Numbered from the stretch's first letter, positions 26,469 through 35,301 are shown. The stretch is DNA of 40,805 nt from Chloroflexota bacterium (GCA_005889225.1 VBEW01000017.1:1-40805); one strand, 5' to 3'. The notes: generated by a model from the letters alone, not told the origin. Program-made: numbers and translations.

Positions 26469-27776
26469 ATGGAGTGGCGCTCCATCGCCACGCAAGGAGG
26501 GACCGCGCTGAAACCGCTCGCCATCATCAGCCTGCACGCCTCGCCGGTCGCCGCCCTCGGGGCGGGAGAAAACGGCGGGCTGAACGTCTATGTCCGGGCG
26601 GTCTGCGAGGAGCTGAGCCGGCGCGGCATCCCGACTGAGGTCTTCACCAGACGCACCAGCGTCGGCGGACCTGAGCGGGTGCGCCTTGCGGAGAAGAGCT
26701 GGGTCACCCGGCTGCCTGTCGGACCCCCCGAGGACATCGATAAGAGCGCACTCTTTGACCTGCTCCCCAGCTTCACCGAGGCCATGCTCGACGAGCAGCG
26801 GCGGCGTCGCACCGGTTACGGCCTGGTGCACAGCCACTACTGGCTTTCGGGTTGGGTCGCGGCCCGGTTGCGTGACGAGTGGAAGGTGCCCTGGTTCCAC
26901 ACGTTTCACACGCTGGCGCGGGTCAAGAACGAGCGCGCGGCGGAGGGCGCCCTTGTCGAACCCGAGCACCGGATCGCAGTTGAGCAGGCCATCGTGCGTA
27001 ACAGCGACCGCCTGATTGCCTCCAGTCTCCAGGAGGCCGACGACCTGGTCCGCCTTTATGGCGCATCGCGCAGCCGGGTCAGCGTGGTCGCGCCTGGCGT
27101 GGATCTGCGCCTATTCGCCCCTCGGCCGACCGAGGCGTTGCGAGCCGAACTGGGCCTGGGCAACGCGCCTGTCGTCGTGTTCGCCGGCCGGCTCGAGCGG
27201 CTCAAGGGAGCGGAGATCGTCATCCGCGCCATCGCCCTCCTGGCCGGAGCGAGCGAGGCGTCCGAGCAGCCGGTTCTGATCGTCATCGGGGCGGACAGCC
27301 ACAACGGCGCCAGCGAAAGCCGCGCCAGCGGCGGCGAGCGAGCCCGGCTGGAGGCACTGACCCGGGCGCTGGGCGTCGACACCCAGGTCCGGTTCGTCGG
27401 ATCGGTCGAGCAGGCCGAGCTGGCCGCCTACCTCGGCCTGGCTGCGGTGTGTGTGGTGCCCTCGTACAGCGAGTCATTCGGCCTTGTGGCACTCGAGGCC
27501 AGCGCCTGTGGCACTCCGGTGGTGGCCGCCCGGGTGGGTGGCGTGCCAGCCATCGTCAAGGATGGCCTGACCGGCTTCACCCTGAGTTCCCACGATCCCG
27601 CGCTCTACGCGGAACGGATCGGACGGCTCCTCCACGACGAGGAGCTACGGCTGTGCTTCAGCCGGCGGAGCCGGCTCGTGGCCACCCAGTTCAGCTGGAG
27701 CGATACCGTCGACCGGCTGGTCGCCGAATACACCGCGCCTCTCCTGCCCGAGCTGCGGCCGGCCATCGCCGGCTGA
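26469..27776 (+). CDS. GT4 glycosyltransferase, MshA-like
   Basis: The protein (435 residues from ATG 26469) is a retaining GT-B glycosyltransferase near MshA and sucrose-phosphate-synthase-like enzymes. It shows AGENGGLNVYVRAVCEEL near the N-terminus, LVHSHYWLSGWVAARL, WFHTFHTLARVKN, VVAPGVDLRLFAP, FAGRLERLKGAEIVIRA and the E(x7)E motif ESFGLVALEASACGTPVV. The acceptor is unknown, and no mycothiol genes lie nearby. The start is unclear: ATG 26469 has only a GAGG next to it, while a strong AAGGAGG (26494-26500) lies seven bases before an in-frame CTG at 26508, exactly where homology begins (LKPLAIISLHASP). It is followed by the TetR gene after 83 bp. Confidence 0.85.
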   Translation: MEWRSIATQGGTALKPLAIISLHASPVAALGAGENGGLNVYVRAVCEELSRRGIPTEVFTRRTSVGGPERVRLAEKSWVTRLPVGPPEDIDKSALFDLLPSFTEAMLDEQRRRRTGYGLVHSHYWLSGWVAARLRDEWKVPWFHTFHTLARVKNERAAEGALVEPEHRIAVEQAIVRNSDRLIASSLQEADDLVRLYGASRSRVSVVAPGVDLRLFAPRPTEALRAELGLGNAPVVVFAGRLERLKGAEIVIRAIALLAGASEASEQPVLIVIGADSHNGASESRASGGERARLEALTRALGVDTQVRFVGSVEQAELAAYLGLAAVCVVPSYSESFGLVALEASACGTPVVAARVGGVPAIVKDGLTGFTLSSHDPALYAERIGRLLHDEELRLCFSRRSRLVATQFSWSDTVDRLVAEYTAPLLPELRPAIAG

Positions 27777-27780
27777 ACGC

Positions 27781-27844
27781 TTGACTCCAGGGCCAAAGTT
27801 TGGTTGAATGACCAAGTCTTTTGATTGGCTGACCAACTAACCAA
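27781..27844 (+). promoter_or_regulatory. Promoter and palindromic operators of the TetR-MMPL operon
   Basis: TTGACT (27781-27786) and TTGAAT (27804-27809), 17 bp apart, form a candidate promoter. Over and after it lie palindromes with the same half-site: CCAAAGTTTGG (27793-27803), TTGGT-N6-ACCAA (27800-27815) and TTGG-CTGA-CCAA (27825-27836), with a further CCAA at 27841-27844. They are natural operator candidates for the adjacent TetR protein and would block its own promoter. Confidence 0.6.
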
Positions 27845-27859
27845 AACTGGAGGTCGCTC

Positions 27860-28483
27860 GTGCCCGATCAGACCAAGGACAGGATTATCGATGCGGCCTA
27901 CCGAGCCCTGGTCAGGCGGGGGTACCACGAGACCTCGATGAAGGACATCGCCGCCGAGGCCGGGGTTGCGCCCGGGCTGGCCCATTACTACTTTGAGACC
28001 AAGGAAGACCTGCTGGTGGCGGCGATCGAGCGCGGGTGCGAGCCGGCCATCCATGCCTGGGAGCAGGCGGGGTTGAATTTCACCGGACCGTTGCCCGAGG
28101 ACGCCGATCCGATGACATTCGCCCGCATCGGCTTCGAGCTGGCGAAACAGGAGCTCAAGGCCTATGGCGAACTGTTCGTGCTGACGTTCGACATGTTCGG
28201 CGTGGGCCTGCACAATCCGAAGATCGGGTCCGCGGTGCGAACCTTCATCGACGAGCGCCGGGCGTTTGTCGCCCGCATCACCCAGGGGGTGATCGCCGGC
28301 ATGGCCGAGCCGCCGGAGGCGTCGGTTGACGCGATCGCCGCGAGCATCTGGGGCAGCCTGCACGGCATCTATCTGCAGAAGGTGATGGATCCGGCGTTCG
28401 ACGCGGACGCCGCGATCGACGCCCTGAGCGAAATGACGATGGCGTTCGCGACCGGACGACGTCGGGCGTTAGTGGAGGGCTGA
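27860..28483 (+). CDS. TetR-family transcriptional regulator
   Basis: The 207-residue protein has the TetR N-terminal DNA-binding domain: RIIDAAYRALVRRGYHETSMKDIAAEAGVAPGLAHYYFETKEDLL spans about 8-52, with the helix-turn-helix at TSMKDIAAEAGVAPGLAHYYF (described here as two parts of one domain). The rest is a helical ligand-binding domain. The GTG start has GGAGG six bases upstream. It ends one base before the MMPL transporter gene, so both are on one message. Palindromic TTGG/CCAA sites overlap its promoter, so it most likely represses its own operon until a small molecule binds. The ligand is unknown. Confidence 0.93.
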   Translation: MPDQTKDRIIDAAYRALVRRGYHETSMKDIAAEAGVAPGLAHYYFETKEDLLVAAIERGCEPAIHAWEQAGLNFTGPLPEDADPMTFARIGFELAKQELKAYGELFVLTFDMFGVGLHNPKIGSAVRTFIDERRAFVARITQGVIAGMAEPPEASVDAIAASIWGSLHGIYLQKVMDPAFDADAAIDALSEMTMAFATGRRRALVEG

Positions 28484-28484
28484 G

Positions 28485-30707
28485 ATGTTTGCCTGGTGGG
28501 GTCAATTCGTCTACCGGCACCGCTGGGCGGTGCTGGGCGTTTCCGGCGTCATGCTGGCCGGCTCGATCGTCGCCCTCTTCAACGGCGGCACGCTGAAGAA
28601 CAGCGGCGGCCGGGATACCGAGTCGGGACGTGCCCTGGCGCTGATGCAGGACCAGCTGCCCCAGAATGGCGCCGGCTCGTCATTCGTGCTCGTCTTTGGC
28701 AGCAACTCACTGGCGGTCAGCGATCCCAGCTTCAAGCAGGCGATGCTCACCGCGCTGCAGCCGTTGAAAGCGGATTCTCGCGTGAAGACGGTCGAAACCC
28801 CCTTTGATGTGCCGGCCGAGCAAGCTCGCGCGATGACGTCAACCGATGGCCACCATGCCTTCGCCCAGGTCTCCCTCAAGGACGATTACTCCAGCGCGCG
28901 CCAGTACTACGCGCAGCTGCGCGCCCAGGTCCGGTCGGACCGGCTGCAGGTGCTGGGCACGGGGAACGTCGCGATTGGCTCCGACTTCGACAAGTACCTG
29001 GCGTCCGACCTGCAGCGCGCCGAACTGGTTTCGCTGGCCATCATCGTTCCGCTGCTCCTGATCGTCTTCGCCACCGTGGTCAGCATGTTGCTGCCGCTCG
29101 GGGTGGGCGGGCTTGCGGTGGTTGGCGGCCTGGCCGGGGTTGGCGTGCTGGCGCGCTTCACCGATGTCTCGACCTATTCCACGAATATCGTCACCCTGAT
29201 CGGTCTCGGAGTGGCGATCGACTACTCACTCTTCATCGTCAACCGGTTCCGCGAAGAGCTGTCCGCGGGCCAAACCCCCGAGCAGGCGCTCATCGCCAGC
29301 ATGCGGACCTCGGGTCGGGCGGTGACGTTCTCGGGGATCACTGTCGCGATCGGGCTGAGTGCCATGCTCTTCTTCCAGGGCTCCTTCCTGGCATCGATGG
29401 GCTCCGCCGGCGCGATCGTGGTCGCGATCGCGGTGCTCTATGCGCTGACCTTCCTGGCCTCGCTCCTCGCCATCCTGGGCCATCGGGTGAACTGGGCACG
29501 CCTTCCGCTTCCCCGCCGTACCGCCGGCCGCGGCCTGTGGCACGGCCTCGCCATCCGGGTGATGCGGCGCCCATTGCTGGTGCTGCTCCCGGTCGTCGGG
29601 CTGCTGTTGCTGATGGTCGTGCCCTTCCTCCAGATCCGCATCGCCAATGGCGACGTGGGCATGCTGCCGCCGAGTGCCGAGACCCGGCGCGGCTATGACC
29701 AGCTGCAAACGTTTCCAGGCCAGGGTCAAACCTTCTTCAGCGTGGTGGTTCGCTACCCGAGCGGCGGCCCGCTCACCAAAGAGCGGGTAGGCGAGCTCTA
29801 CGACCTCGCCCAGCGAGTCAAGCAGGTCCCGGGGGTGGAAGGCGTGGAGAGCCTGGTGAGCTTCGACGGGACGCTGACGCGCGCCGACTACCAGACACTG
29901 CTGACCCAGCCGGCCTCAGCGCAGCCGGCCCGGGTCCAGGCGATCGTCCATGAAACGACCGGCTCCGAGATCGCCGTGCTCTCGGTCGTGACCAAGCACG
30001 GTCAGGAAAGCGACGCCTCGCGCGCCATCGTTCATTCGCTGCGCAACATGGCGCCACCCGCCGGGAGCTCGATGCTGGTGGAGGCCTTCTCCATCGACTT
30101 CACCGACTTCATCCTTGCGCGCATCCCGCTGGCGGTGGCGTACGTCATGGTCGTCACCTACGTCGTCCTCTTCCTGCTGACCGGTTCCGTGGTGCTGCCA
30201 TTGAAGGCGGTCATCATGAACATCCTGTCGATCGGCGCCTCTTTCGGGGCGCTGGTCTGGATTTTCCAGCAGGGCCATCTCAGCTCACTGCTCAACTTCA
30301 CCGCCGCACCGCTCGATCCTTCGGTCCCCGTTCTCCTGTTCTGCATCGTCTTCGGGCTCTCGATGGACTACGAGGTCCTGCTGATCAGCCGGATCCAGGA
30401 GGAGTATCGGCGCACCCGGGACACGACCCAGGCGGTGGCCGATGGGCTGGAGCGAAGCGGACGGCTGATCACGGGCGCGGCGGCCATCATGGTGGCGGTC
30501 TTCCTGGCATTCGGGCTGGCGGACGTGGTCTTGATCAAGTCGATCGGACTGGGCCTCGCGATCGCCGTGGCCCTCGATGCGACGCTGGTGCGGGCGCTGA
30601 TCGTGCCGGCGGTGATGCGGCTGCTGGGTCGAGCCAACTGGTGGGCGCCCCGACGTCTGGCGCGATTGCATCGGCGGATCAGCATGGAGGAACCGCTGGC
30701 GGCGTAG
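28485..30707 (+). CDS. MMPL-family RND transporter
   Basis: The 740-residue membrane protein has two repeats of the RND/MMPL fold. Each has a transmembrane helix, an extracytoplasmic domain (about 30-170 and 380-530) and a five-helix block. Signature motifs are GLGVAIDYSLFIVNRFREEL (about 240-260) and FGLSMDYEVLLISRIQEEYRR (about 620-640), where the Asp-Tyr pairs are the proton-relay sites of MMPL pumps. Families include MmpL3 and YdfJ-type exporters of lipids, siderophores or drugs. The ATG has no gap beyond one base after the TetR stop. An efflux role under TetR control is inferred; the cargo cannot be told from sequence. Confidence 0.92.
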   Translation: MFAWWGQFVYRHRWAVLGVSGVMLAGSIVALFNGGTLKNSGGRDTESGRALALMQDQLPQNGAGSSFVLVFGSNSLAVSDPSFKQAMLTALQPLKADSRVKTVETPFDVPAEQARAMTSTDGHHAFAQVSLKDDYSSARQYYAQLRAQVRSDRLQVLGTGNVAIGSDFDKYLASDLQRAELVSLAIIVPLLLIVFATVVSMLLPLGVGGLAVVGGLAGVGVLARFTDVSTYSTNIVTLIGLGVAIDYSLFIVNRFREELSAGQTPEQALIASMRTSGRAVTFSGITVAIGLSAMLFFQGSFLASMGSAGAIVVAIAVLYALTFLASLLAILGHRVNWARLPLPRRTAGRGLWHGLAIRVMRRPLLVLLPVVGLLLLMVVPFLQIRIANGDVGMLPPSAETRRGYDQLQTFPGQGQTFFSVVVRYPSGGPLTKERVGELYDLAQRVKQVPGVEGVESLVSFDGTLTRADYQTLLTQPASAQPARVQAIVHETTGSEIAVLSVVTKHGQESDASRAIVHSLRNMAPPAGSSMLVEAFSIDFTDFILARIPLAVAYVMVVTYVVLFLLTGSVVLPLKAVIMNILSIGASFGALVWIFQQGHLSSLLNFTAAPLDPSVPVLLFCIVFGLSMDYEVLLISRIQEEYRRTRDTTQAVADGLERSGRLITGAAAIMVAVFLAFGLADVVLIKSIGLGLAIAVALDATLVRALIVPAVMRLLGRANWWAPRRLARLHRRISMEEPLAA

Positions 30708-30786
30708 CGGCCGCGCCGGCTAAACCCTTCACGACTTCGTCGCCGTACGCCTCGATGGGTCGGCGGAAGCGGCGCGATATATCAGG

Positions 30787-32052
30787 GTGCGCCCCGCCCG
30801 CATGCCGCGTCCCCGCCCGGCCCCCATCGGCGGTCACCGGCCAGAAACTCGAGTCCGGATCGATCGCGGCGGCTGGCTGCTCTTCTTCGCCCACGGGCTC
30901 TCCGGCCTCGGGGCGGGGCCCTTTGTTGCCTTCGGAGCCATCTACCAGCACGACCTGGGCGCCAGCGCCTTCGAGATCGGGCTCGTCGCCGCGGTCGGCA
31001 TGCTCGTGGCAACCCTCGTCATCTTCCCGGGCACCCGCATGGCCGAGCGCCGTAACCTCCACAAGACGATCATCGCCGGCTGGTTAATCGCAATCCCCGG
31101 CCCCCTGTGCTTCGCGGTCGCGCCACACTGGGCCTGGACCGCGCTCGGCGTCATCTTTATGCAGGCAGCCGTCATCAACACCCCGGCGATCAGCGTGTAC
31201 CTCACGCTGGGCGTGCCCCGCGATCGGATCGCCATGGTCATGACGACCGTGCTGTCCGCCTATTCCCTTGGGCTGATCGCCTCGACCCTGCTGACCGGCG
31301 TACTGGCCGAGGTCATCTCGTTGCGCGCGCTCTTCTGGATGGCGGCGGGATTTTCCGGGCTGGCGGCGCTCTGCATCTGGTTCTTGCCGGCGAAGGAGCC
31401 ACCGCGGCTGGTCCTTCCGGCTTTGCGCTACCGCGACCTGATGCAGTACCCCGCGTTTCGGGTGCTGCTGGTGCTGTTCTCGGTCGTGACCGTCATCATC
31501 TTCATCCCCTGGACCTTCACCGCCCTGTACGCGCGGGAGGCCGCCCATGTCGACAACGTCTGGATCGGCGTTCTGATGAGCATCCTGTACCTGGGATCGG
31601 TGCTCTTAGGGCTGAGCCTTGGCCGCTTGCGACGGTCGATGGGCAGTGTCGGCATCGTCCTCTGCTTCGAGGCCGCCTACGTGGTGTCGGCGGTGTTGCT
31701 GCTCTCCTCCACGGCGCTGCCGATCCTCGGCCTGGCCTTCTTCTTGCGGGGCGCGTTCTGGTCGTTCCGCCAGGTGATGACCGCGGTCATCGGGGAGGTG
31801 CTCCCCGATCATGCGATGGCGCGGGGCTACGGCCTGTTCGCCTTGCTCACCGGGGCGGTGGTGGTGGTCGCCTACCCGATCGGCGGCTGGATGTACGGGA
31901 TCGGGGCGCGGACACCGTTCTGGTCATCGGCTGTGCTGATGGCAGTCGCCGTGCTGATCACGATCGTCGTTCGCGCCTACTTCCACGCGAACTATCTGAA
32001 GCCGCCCCAGATCGACGCGGTTCAGGACGATGTCAAGCCGCTGGCGGCCTAG
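30787..32052 (+). CDS. MFS transporter
   Basis: The protein (421 residues from GTG 30787) has about twelve membrane segments in two six-helix halves, typical of the major facilitator superfamily. The loop after helix 2 has FPGTRMAERRNLHKT, a weak form of the MFS loop 2-3 motif; the second half has SLGRLRRSMGSVG in the matching place. No substrate-specific motif is evident. The first 25 residues are Arg/Pro-rich and possibly not translated: ATG 30802 is an alternative start. There is no ribosome-binding site; TATATC lies just upstream. It is separated from the MMPL gene by 79 bp, and its TAG overlaps the stop of the opposite lipoprotein gene. Confidence 0.85.
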   Translation: MRPARMPRPRPAPIGGHRPETRVRIDRGGWLLFFAHGLSGLGAGPFVAFGAIYQHDLGASAFEIGLVAAVGMLVATLVIFPGTRMAERRNLHKTIIAGWLIAIPGPLCFAVAPHWAWTALGVIFMQAAVINTPAISVYLTLGVPRDRIAMVMTTVLSAYSLGLIASTLLTGVLAEVISLRALFWMAAGFSGLAALCIWFLPAKEPPRLVLPALRYRDLMQYPAFRVLLVLFSVVTVIIFIPWTFTALYAREAAHVDNVWIGVLMSILYLGSVLLGLSLGRLRRSMGSVGIVLCFEAAYVVSAVLLLSSTALPILGLAFFLRGAFWSFRQVMTAVIGEVLPDHAMARGYGLFALLTGAVVVVAYPIGGWMYGIGARTPFWSSAVLMAVAVLITIVVRAYFHANYLKPPQIDAVQDDVKPLAA

Positions 32053-33740
32053 CCGGCCGGATTCCAGTTCGGCGAGGTCGCAGTGTACGGGTAATCCGCC
32101 TCCCATTCGGTGAGCTGCTGGGGACGCGAGCCGTCGCCGTTCATCACGTAAATCTGGGGCAGGTCGCCAACCTGGCCGGTGAAGCTCACCCGGCGATCGT
32201 ACGCGGGGGTATTGGGGGTCGATCCGTTGGGCGCCTCCTTGCTGCCGGTGACCTTGACCACGCCCCCGACCTCGCCCGCGGAAAAGATGTTGACGCGATA
32301 GAGCGCTGCGGAGAGGCCGTCGCCGGTGGCGGCGAAGAGCGTGCTGTTGTCGCTCAGCCAGGCGGCCGCCGTGATGTCCAGCGCACCACCCCGGCGGTAC
32401 GCGCTGGCCCCGCTGGCGGAGAGGTCGTAGACCCAGAGTTCCGGGCCGCTGGCCGTCATCCGGCGGAAGGCGAGCTTGGTGCCATTCGGCGACCAGGCCG
32501 GGTGGTCGGCGGGATCATCGAGGCCGGCCGGCCGGTAACGGCTGCGCAGGTCGAGGTTCATGATCCAGAGATGGTTTTGGCCCACGCGATCCGCGGTGCT
32601 GTAGGCAACCGACCGGCCATCAGGGCTGAGCGCCACCGGGCCGGTGACCAGCCCGTCGGCCGGATCGGTGAGGGCGACATCGGTGAGCGTGGCCGGGCGG
32701 AAACGGCGCAAGCTCCCATCTTTGAGATAGACGATCGTTCCGTCGGCGGACCAGTAGACCTGCGAGCCGCCGATGCCGGGGCTGGCGATGGCCCCGGTGG
32801 ACATGTCGACGATCTGGATCGCGCCGCTGCCGGCACCGCGGGGCGCACGGACGAGTGCCAGCCGCCGTCCGTCGGGCGCCCAGTCGAACGCGAGGATGGC
32901 GTCCTGCGTCTGGCCCTGGCCAGGGAGCTGATACAGGATTTTGGGGGTGGCGCGCGAGAGAAAGCTGTCCGCATGGGGATCGACCAGGCCGACCGCGAAC
33001 GCCGGCTGCTCCCGCTGCCCGACCAGGTAGCCGATCTTTCTTAAGAGAGAAAGGTTCCCGGTGCGGAAATGGGTTTGGACCTGGCCGTCCAGTGCGTTGT
33101 CGTGGACGTCCATCGGCCGGTCGATCGACACGGTATAAGCCTGATTCGACTGCAGGACCGAGAGAGGAATGATTTCGAACTGGGCGCCGTCGCCGCCCGG
33201 GCGCGTGCGTAGCAGGAAGGGCGTGTCCGGACTCAGCTGCACGGCCGCCCGCATCGTGTCGGCCCGCATCGCCCGGTTGAAGCTCAGGATGATGTTCCGA
33301 TCCGGTGCCACGGAACCCGCGTTGTCACCCGGGTCGACCGAGGTCAGCATCGGCCGCCCTTCGGTGGTGAAGTGCCAGGAGTGGTCGAGCGTGTTCTGCT
33401 GACCGCTGGCGTCGGCGTAGCCGGCGTGCATGGCGACGGTATACGCGGTGGACAGCTCGAAATTGACGTGCGGGTGGACAAACACCATCGTGTTGCCGGT
33501 CCAGGCAAAACGGCAATTCTTCGAACCCGCGCAATCCTTCAGGGCGGGCGAGAGCGCAAATCGTTTCTCTACCGAATCGTGGTTCATGGGCCGGTCGAAG
33601 CTGATGCTGATCGCCTGGTTGGTCGGCACATCGGTCACCTCACGGCTGGGAGAGATGCTCACGATTCGAGGCGGATTGAGGGCGCACCCGCTCAAGAGGC
33701 AGGCGAGGACCGCCAGCGTAAGGAGGATGGCGCGCCGCAT
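32049..33740 (-). CDS. Lipoprotein with Ig-like repeats and a TolB-like propeller
   Basis: The product (563 residues from ATG 33740) starts with a lipoprotein signal: hydrophobic ILLTLAVLACLLSGC with the lipobox LSGC, cysteine near residue 20. Two Big_5-type Ig-like domains follow (about 25-125 and 128-225), each with a VxSxxPxxxxxVxxNxxIxxxFxxxM pattern. The rest (about 235-560) is a beta-propeller of TolB/WD40-like blades with repeated W-S-P-D-G motifs such as FDWAPDGRRLAL, LSPDGRSVAY and HPAWSPNGTKLAF. It would lie on the outer face of the cytoplasmic membrane. The ATG was chosen because TAGTAT lies exactly six bases upstream; GTG 33743 is the alternative. Function unknown; a binding or sensing role is likely. 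Confidence 0.85.
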   Translation of the reverse strand: MRRAILLTLAVLACLLSGCALNPPRIVSISPSREVTDVPTNQAISISFDRPMNHDSVEKRFALSPALKDCAGSKNCRFAWTGNTMVFVHPHVNFELSTAYTVAMHAGYADASGQQNTLDHSWHFTTEGRPMLTSVDPGDNAGSVAPDRNIILSFNRAMRADTMRAAVQLSPDTPFLLRTRPGGDGAQFEIIPLSVLQSNQAYTVSIDRPMDVHDNALDGQVQTHFRTGNLSLLRKIGYLVGQREQPAFAVGLVDPHADSFLSRATPKILYQLPGQGQTQDAILAFDWAPDGRRLALVRAPRGAGSGAIQIVDMSTGAIASPGIGGSQVYWSADGTIVYLKDGSLRRFRPATLTDVALTDPADGLVTGPVALSPDGRSVAYSTADRVGQNHLWIMNLDLRSRYRPAGLDDPADHPAWSPNGTKLAFRRMTASGPELWVYDLSASGASAYRRGGALDITAAAWLSDNSTLFAATGDGLSAALYRVNIFSAGEVGGVVKVTGSKEAPNGSTPNTPAYDRRVSFTGQVGDLPQIYVMNGDGSRPQQLTEWEADYPYTATSPNWNPAG

Positions 33741-33746
33741 CACCAG

Positions 33747-33752
33747 ATACTA
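33747..33752 (-). promoter_or_regulatory. -10 box for lipoprotein gene
   Basis: TAGTAT on the minus strand, then six bases, then ATG at 33740: the leaderless arrangement. It lies in the 39-bp gap after the DUF4388 gene. Confidence 0.45.
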
Positions 33753-33779
33753 GGAGAGCGAAATTAGCGGAGGCTAAGC

Positions 33780-35261
33780 CTAGCGCTGTTCTTCGAGCAC
33801 CTGGCGCATCTCGTTCGCCAGGTTCGTCAGGCGCGCCGGGTCGACGAACATGATCGACGTCTGCGAGATCCGGTCGATCGTGCGGTCCAGCGCGTCGACA
33901 TTGTGCTCGGTGGAGCTCAGCATCTCCTTCACCTTCTTCGAGCGACTCTGGAGCGCGCTGTCGGCCATCTGGTTCAGCTGGCTCATCAGGGACGGCCAGT
34001 CGATGTCCGGCTCGGCACTGGCTGGTGCGGCGGCCGGCGGAGCTGGCGCGCGCGGCTGGGCTCGCGGCGCCGCCTGGGGCGCTGGAGCGGTCGAGGGCTG
34101 AGGCGGCGCGGGCCGGTAGACCGTTGCCGGCACCGAGGGCGTCATCGCCAGCATCTCTTCGAGGCTCACGGAAGCCGGCTCCTCGAGGTCAGCGACGGCC
34201 TTGACCTCGATCCGCGTCTTGGTATCGGCGCACAAGCGGGTCACGATTTCCGGATCCTGCATGAGCTGCGGCTGGCCGCGGGTGAAGGCGCCCAGCAGCT
34301 GGCCGTCGCGCAGCAAGATGATGCCCATCTCGTCCGGGGCACGGACCAGCAGGCTGCCGTGGATCTTTTCCTCCTGCAGGTATTGGAGAAGGGCGCGGAC
34401 ATCGACGAAACGCGCCAGCAGGCCCTGCAGGATGGTGGGCGCGGTCAGCAGCTGATAGATGGCCGTCACCACCTCGGAGGTGAGCTCGATGACGTCCATG
34501 CTGCCCTCGCCGCGATCGACGTCGTTCTTGAACAGGGAGAAGGCGGTCCGACCGGTGGACACGACGGCGCCCCCGTCGTAAAAGCTCTCGATCAGGCTTC
34601 CCTGGTAGAAGAGGATCATGCCGCGCGAGGCCTGTCCCGTGAGCCGCAGATAGCCGGTCAGCCGGTCGGTGCTCAGCGAGCGCAGCAGCTTGGGAAAGTC
34701 AACGAAGGCCGTCTTCAAGGACTCGTAGACGAGCTTGCCAACCGGCAGGGGGTACAGCTCGGTCGGGGGTGGTCCCTCTTCCGCGGTGGGCTGCGGCGCG
34801 ACCTGCGGCTGCTGGCTCACGACGGCCCGCTCACTGACCGGGTGGGGGACGGGCGCGGCGGGCGCCGGCCCGGCTGCCGGCGTTGGAGGTGTCCGGATGG
34901 CCGCCACCGGGCCATTGTCGGCGCCGGGCACCCCCCGTCGCTTCGCCTCCGCCAGAATGTCTGCGGTGGGCGCGGTGATCGTCTCCTCGGTCGGCAGCTT
35001 CGACTTGGGATCAAAGGTGTAATCGCCCTGGCGCCAGGCAAGCGGTTCGAAGACCGCCTCCTCGCCCTGACTGCCGTTGCCATACGCGTGGAACAGGTGG
35101 CCAAAGAGAAAAAAGAGCGAGAACGCCTCGCCACCGCTGCGGACTTGAAGGGTCCCCGTGGCGCGCTGAGCTTGCATCGACTGCAAGAGAGATAGCAGGG
35201 GGGTTTGGTCTAACGATCCCTTGTAGTCCACAAGTCTCGGCGCTTGCTCGATGGAACTCAA
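33780..35261 (-). CDS. DUF4388-type protein with three related modules
   Basis: The product (493 residues from TTG 35261) begins with a DUF4388 (PATAN-like) domain, about 13-90, with SLLQSMQAQRATGTLQV and FFLFGHLFHAYGNG. A Pro/Ala linker (about 100-170) leads to a second region (176-265, LTGYLRLTGQASRGMILFYQGSLIESF) and a third (285-355, HGSLLVRAPDEMGIILLRDGQLLGAF). All three share GxLxV...hhLhxGxLhxxF. A second Pro/Ala linker (374-417) is followed by a coiled coil (421-493). DUF4388 proteins are linked to gliding, signalling and small-GTPase systems, but none of these are adjacent. TTG 35261 has GGGAGG six bases upstream and starts just before homology; an earlier in-frame start lacks a site. 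Confidence 0.8.
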   Translation of the reverse strand: MSSIEQAPRLVDYKGSLDQTPLLSLLQSMQAQRATGTLQVRSGGEAFSLFFLFGHLFHAYGNGSQGEEAVFEPLAWRQGDYTFDPKSKLPTEETITAPTADILAEAKRRGVPGADNGPVAAIRTPPTPAAGPAPAAPVPHPVSERAVVSQQPQVAPQPTAEEGPPPTELYPLPVGKLVYESLKTAFVDFPKLLRSLSTDRLTGYLRLTGQASRGMILFYQGSLIESFYDGGAVVSTGRTAFSLFKNDVDRGEGSMDVIELTSEVVTAIYQLLTAPTILQGLLARFVDVRALLQYLQEEKIHGSLLVRAPDEMGIILLRDGQLLGAFTRGQPQLMQDPEIVTRLCADTKTRIEVKAVADLEEPASVSLEEMLAMTPSVPATVYRPAPPQPSTAPAPQAAPRAQPRAPAPPAAAPASAEPDIDWPSLMSQLNQMADSALQSRSKKVKEMLSSTEHNVDALDRTIDRISQTSIMFVDPARLTNLANEMRQVLEEQR

Positions 35262-35295
35262 AACACGCCTCCCACCGCCCCGAGATTTCTCCCCA

Positions 35296-35301
35296 ATGCT
35301 A
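35296..35301 (-). promoter_or_regulatory. Extended -10 box for DUF4388 gene
   Basis: TGC-TAGCAT on the minus strand is an extended -10 predicting a leader of about 28 bases with GGGAGG. A weak TTGGAG lies at 19 bp. Confidence 0.4.

Noticed and set aside
31107-33044. Long plus-strand frame of 645 codons across the MFS and lipoprotein genes
   Set aside because: It is Arg/Gly/Ala-rich, has no recognisable domain, and lies opposite or out of frame with two well-supported genes. High GC content makes such frames common; the similar frames at 33903-35195 and 2080-3138 were dropped for the same reason.
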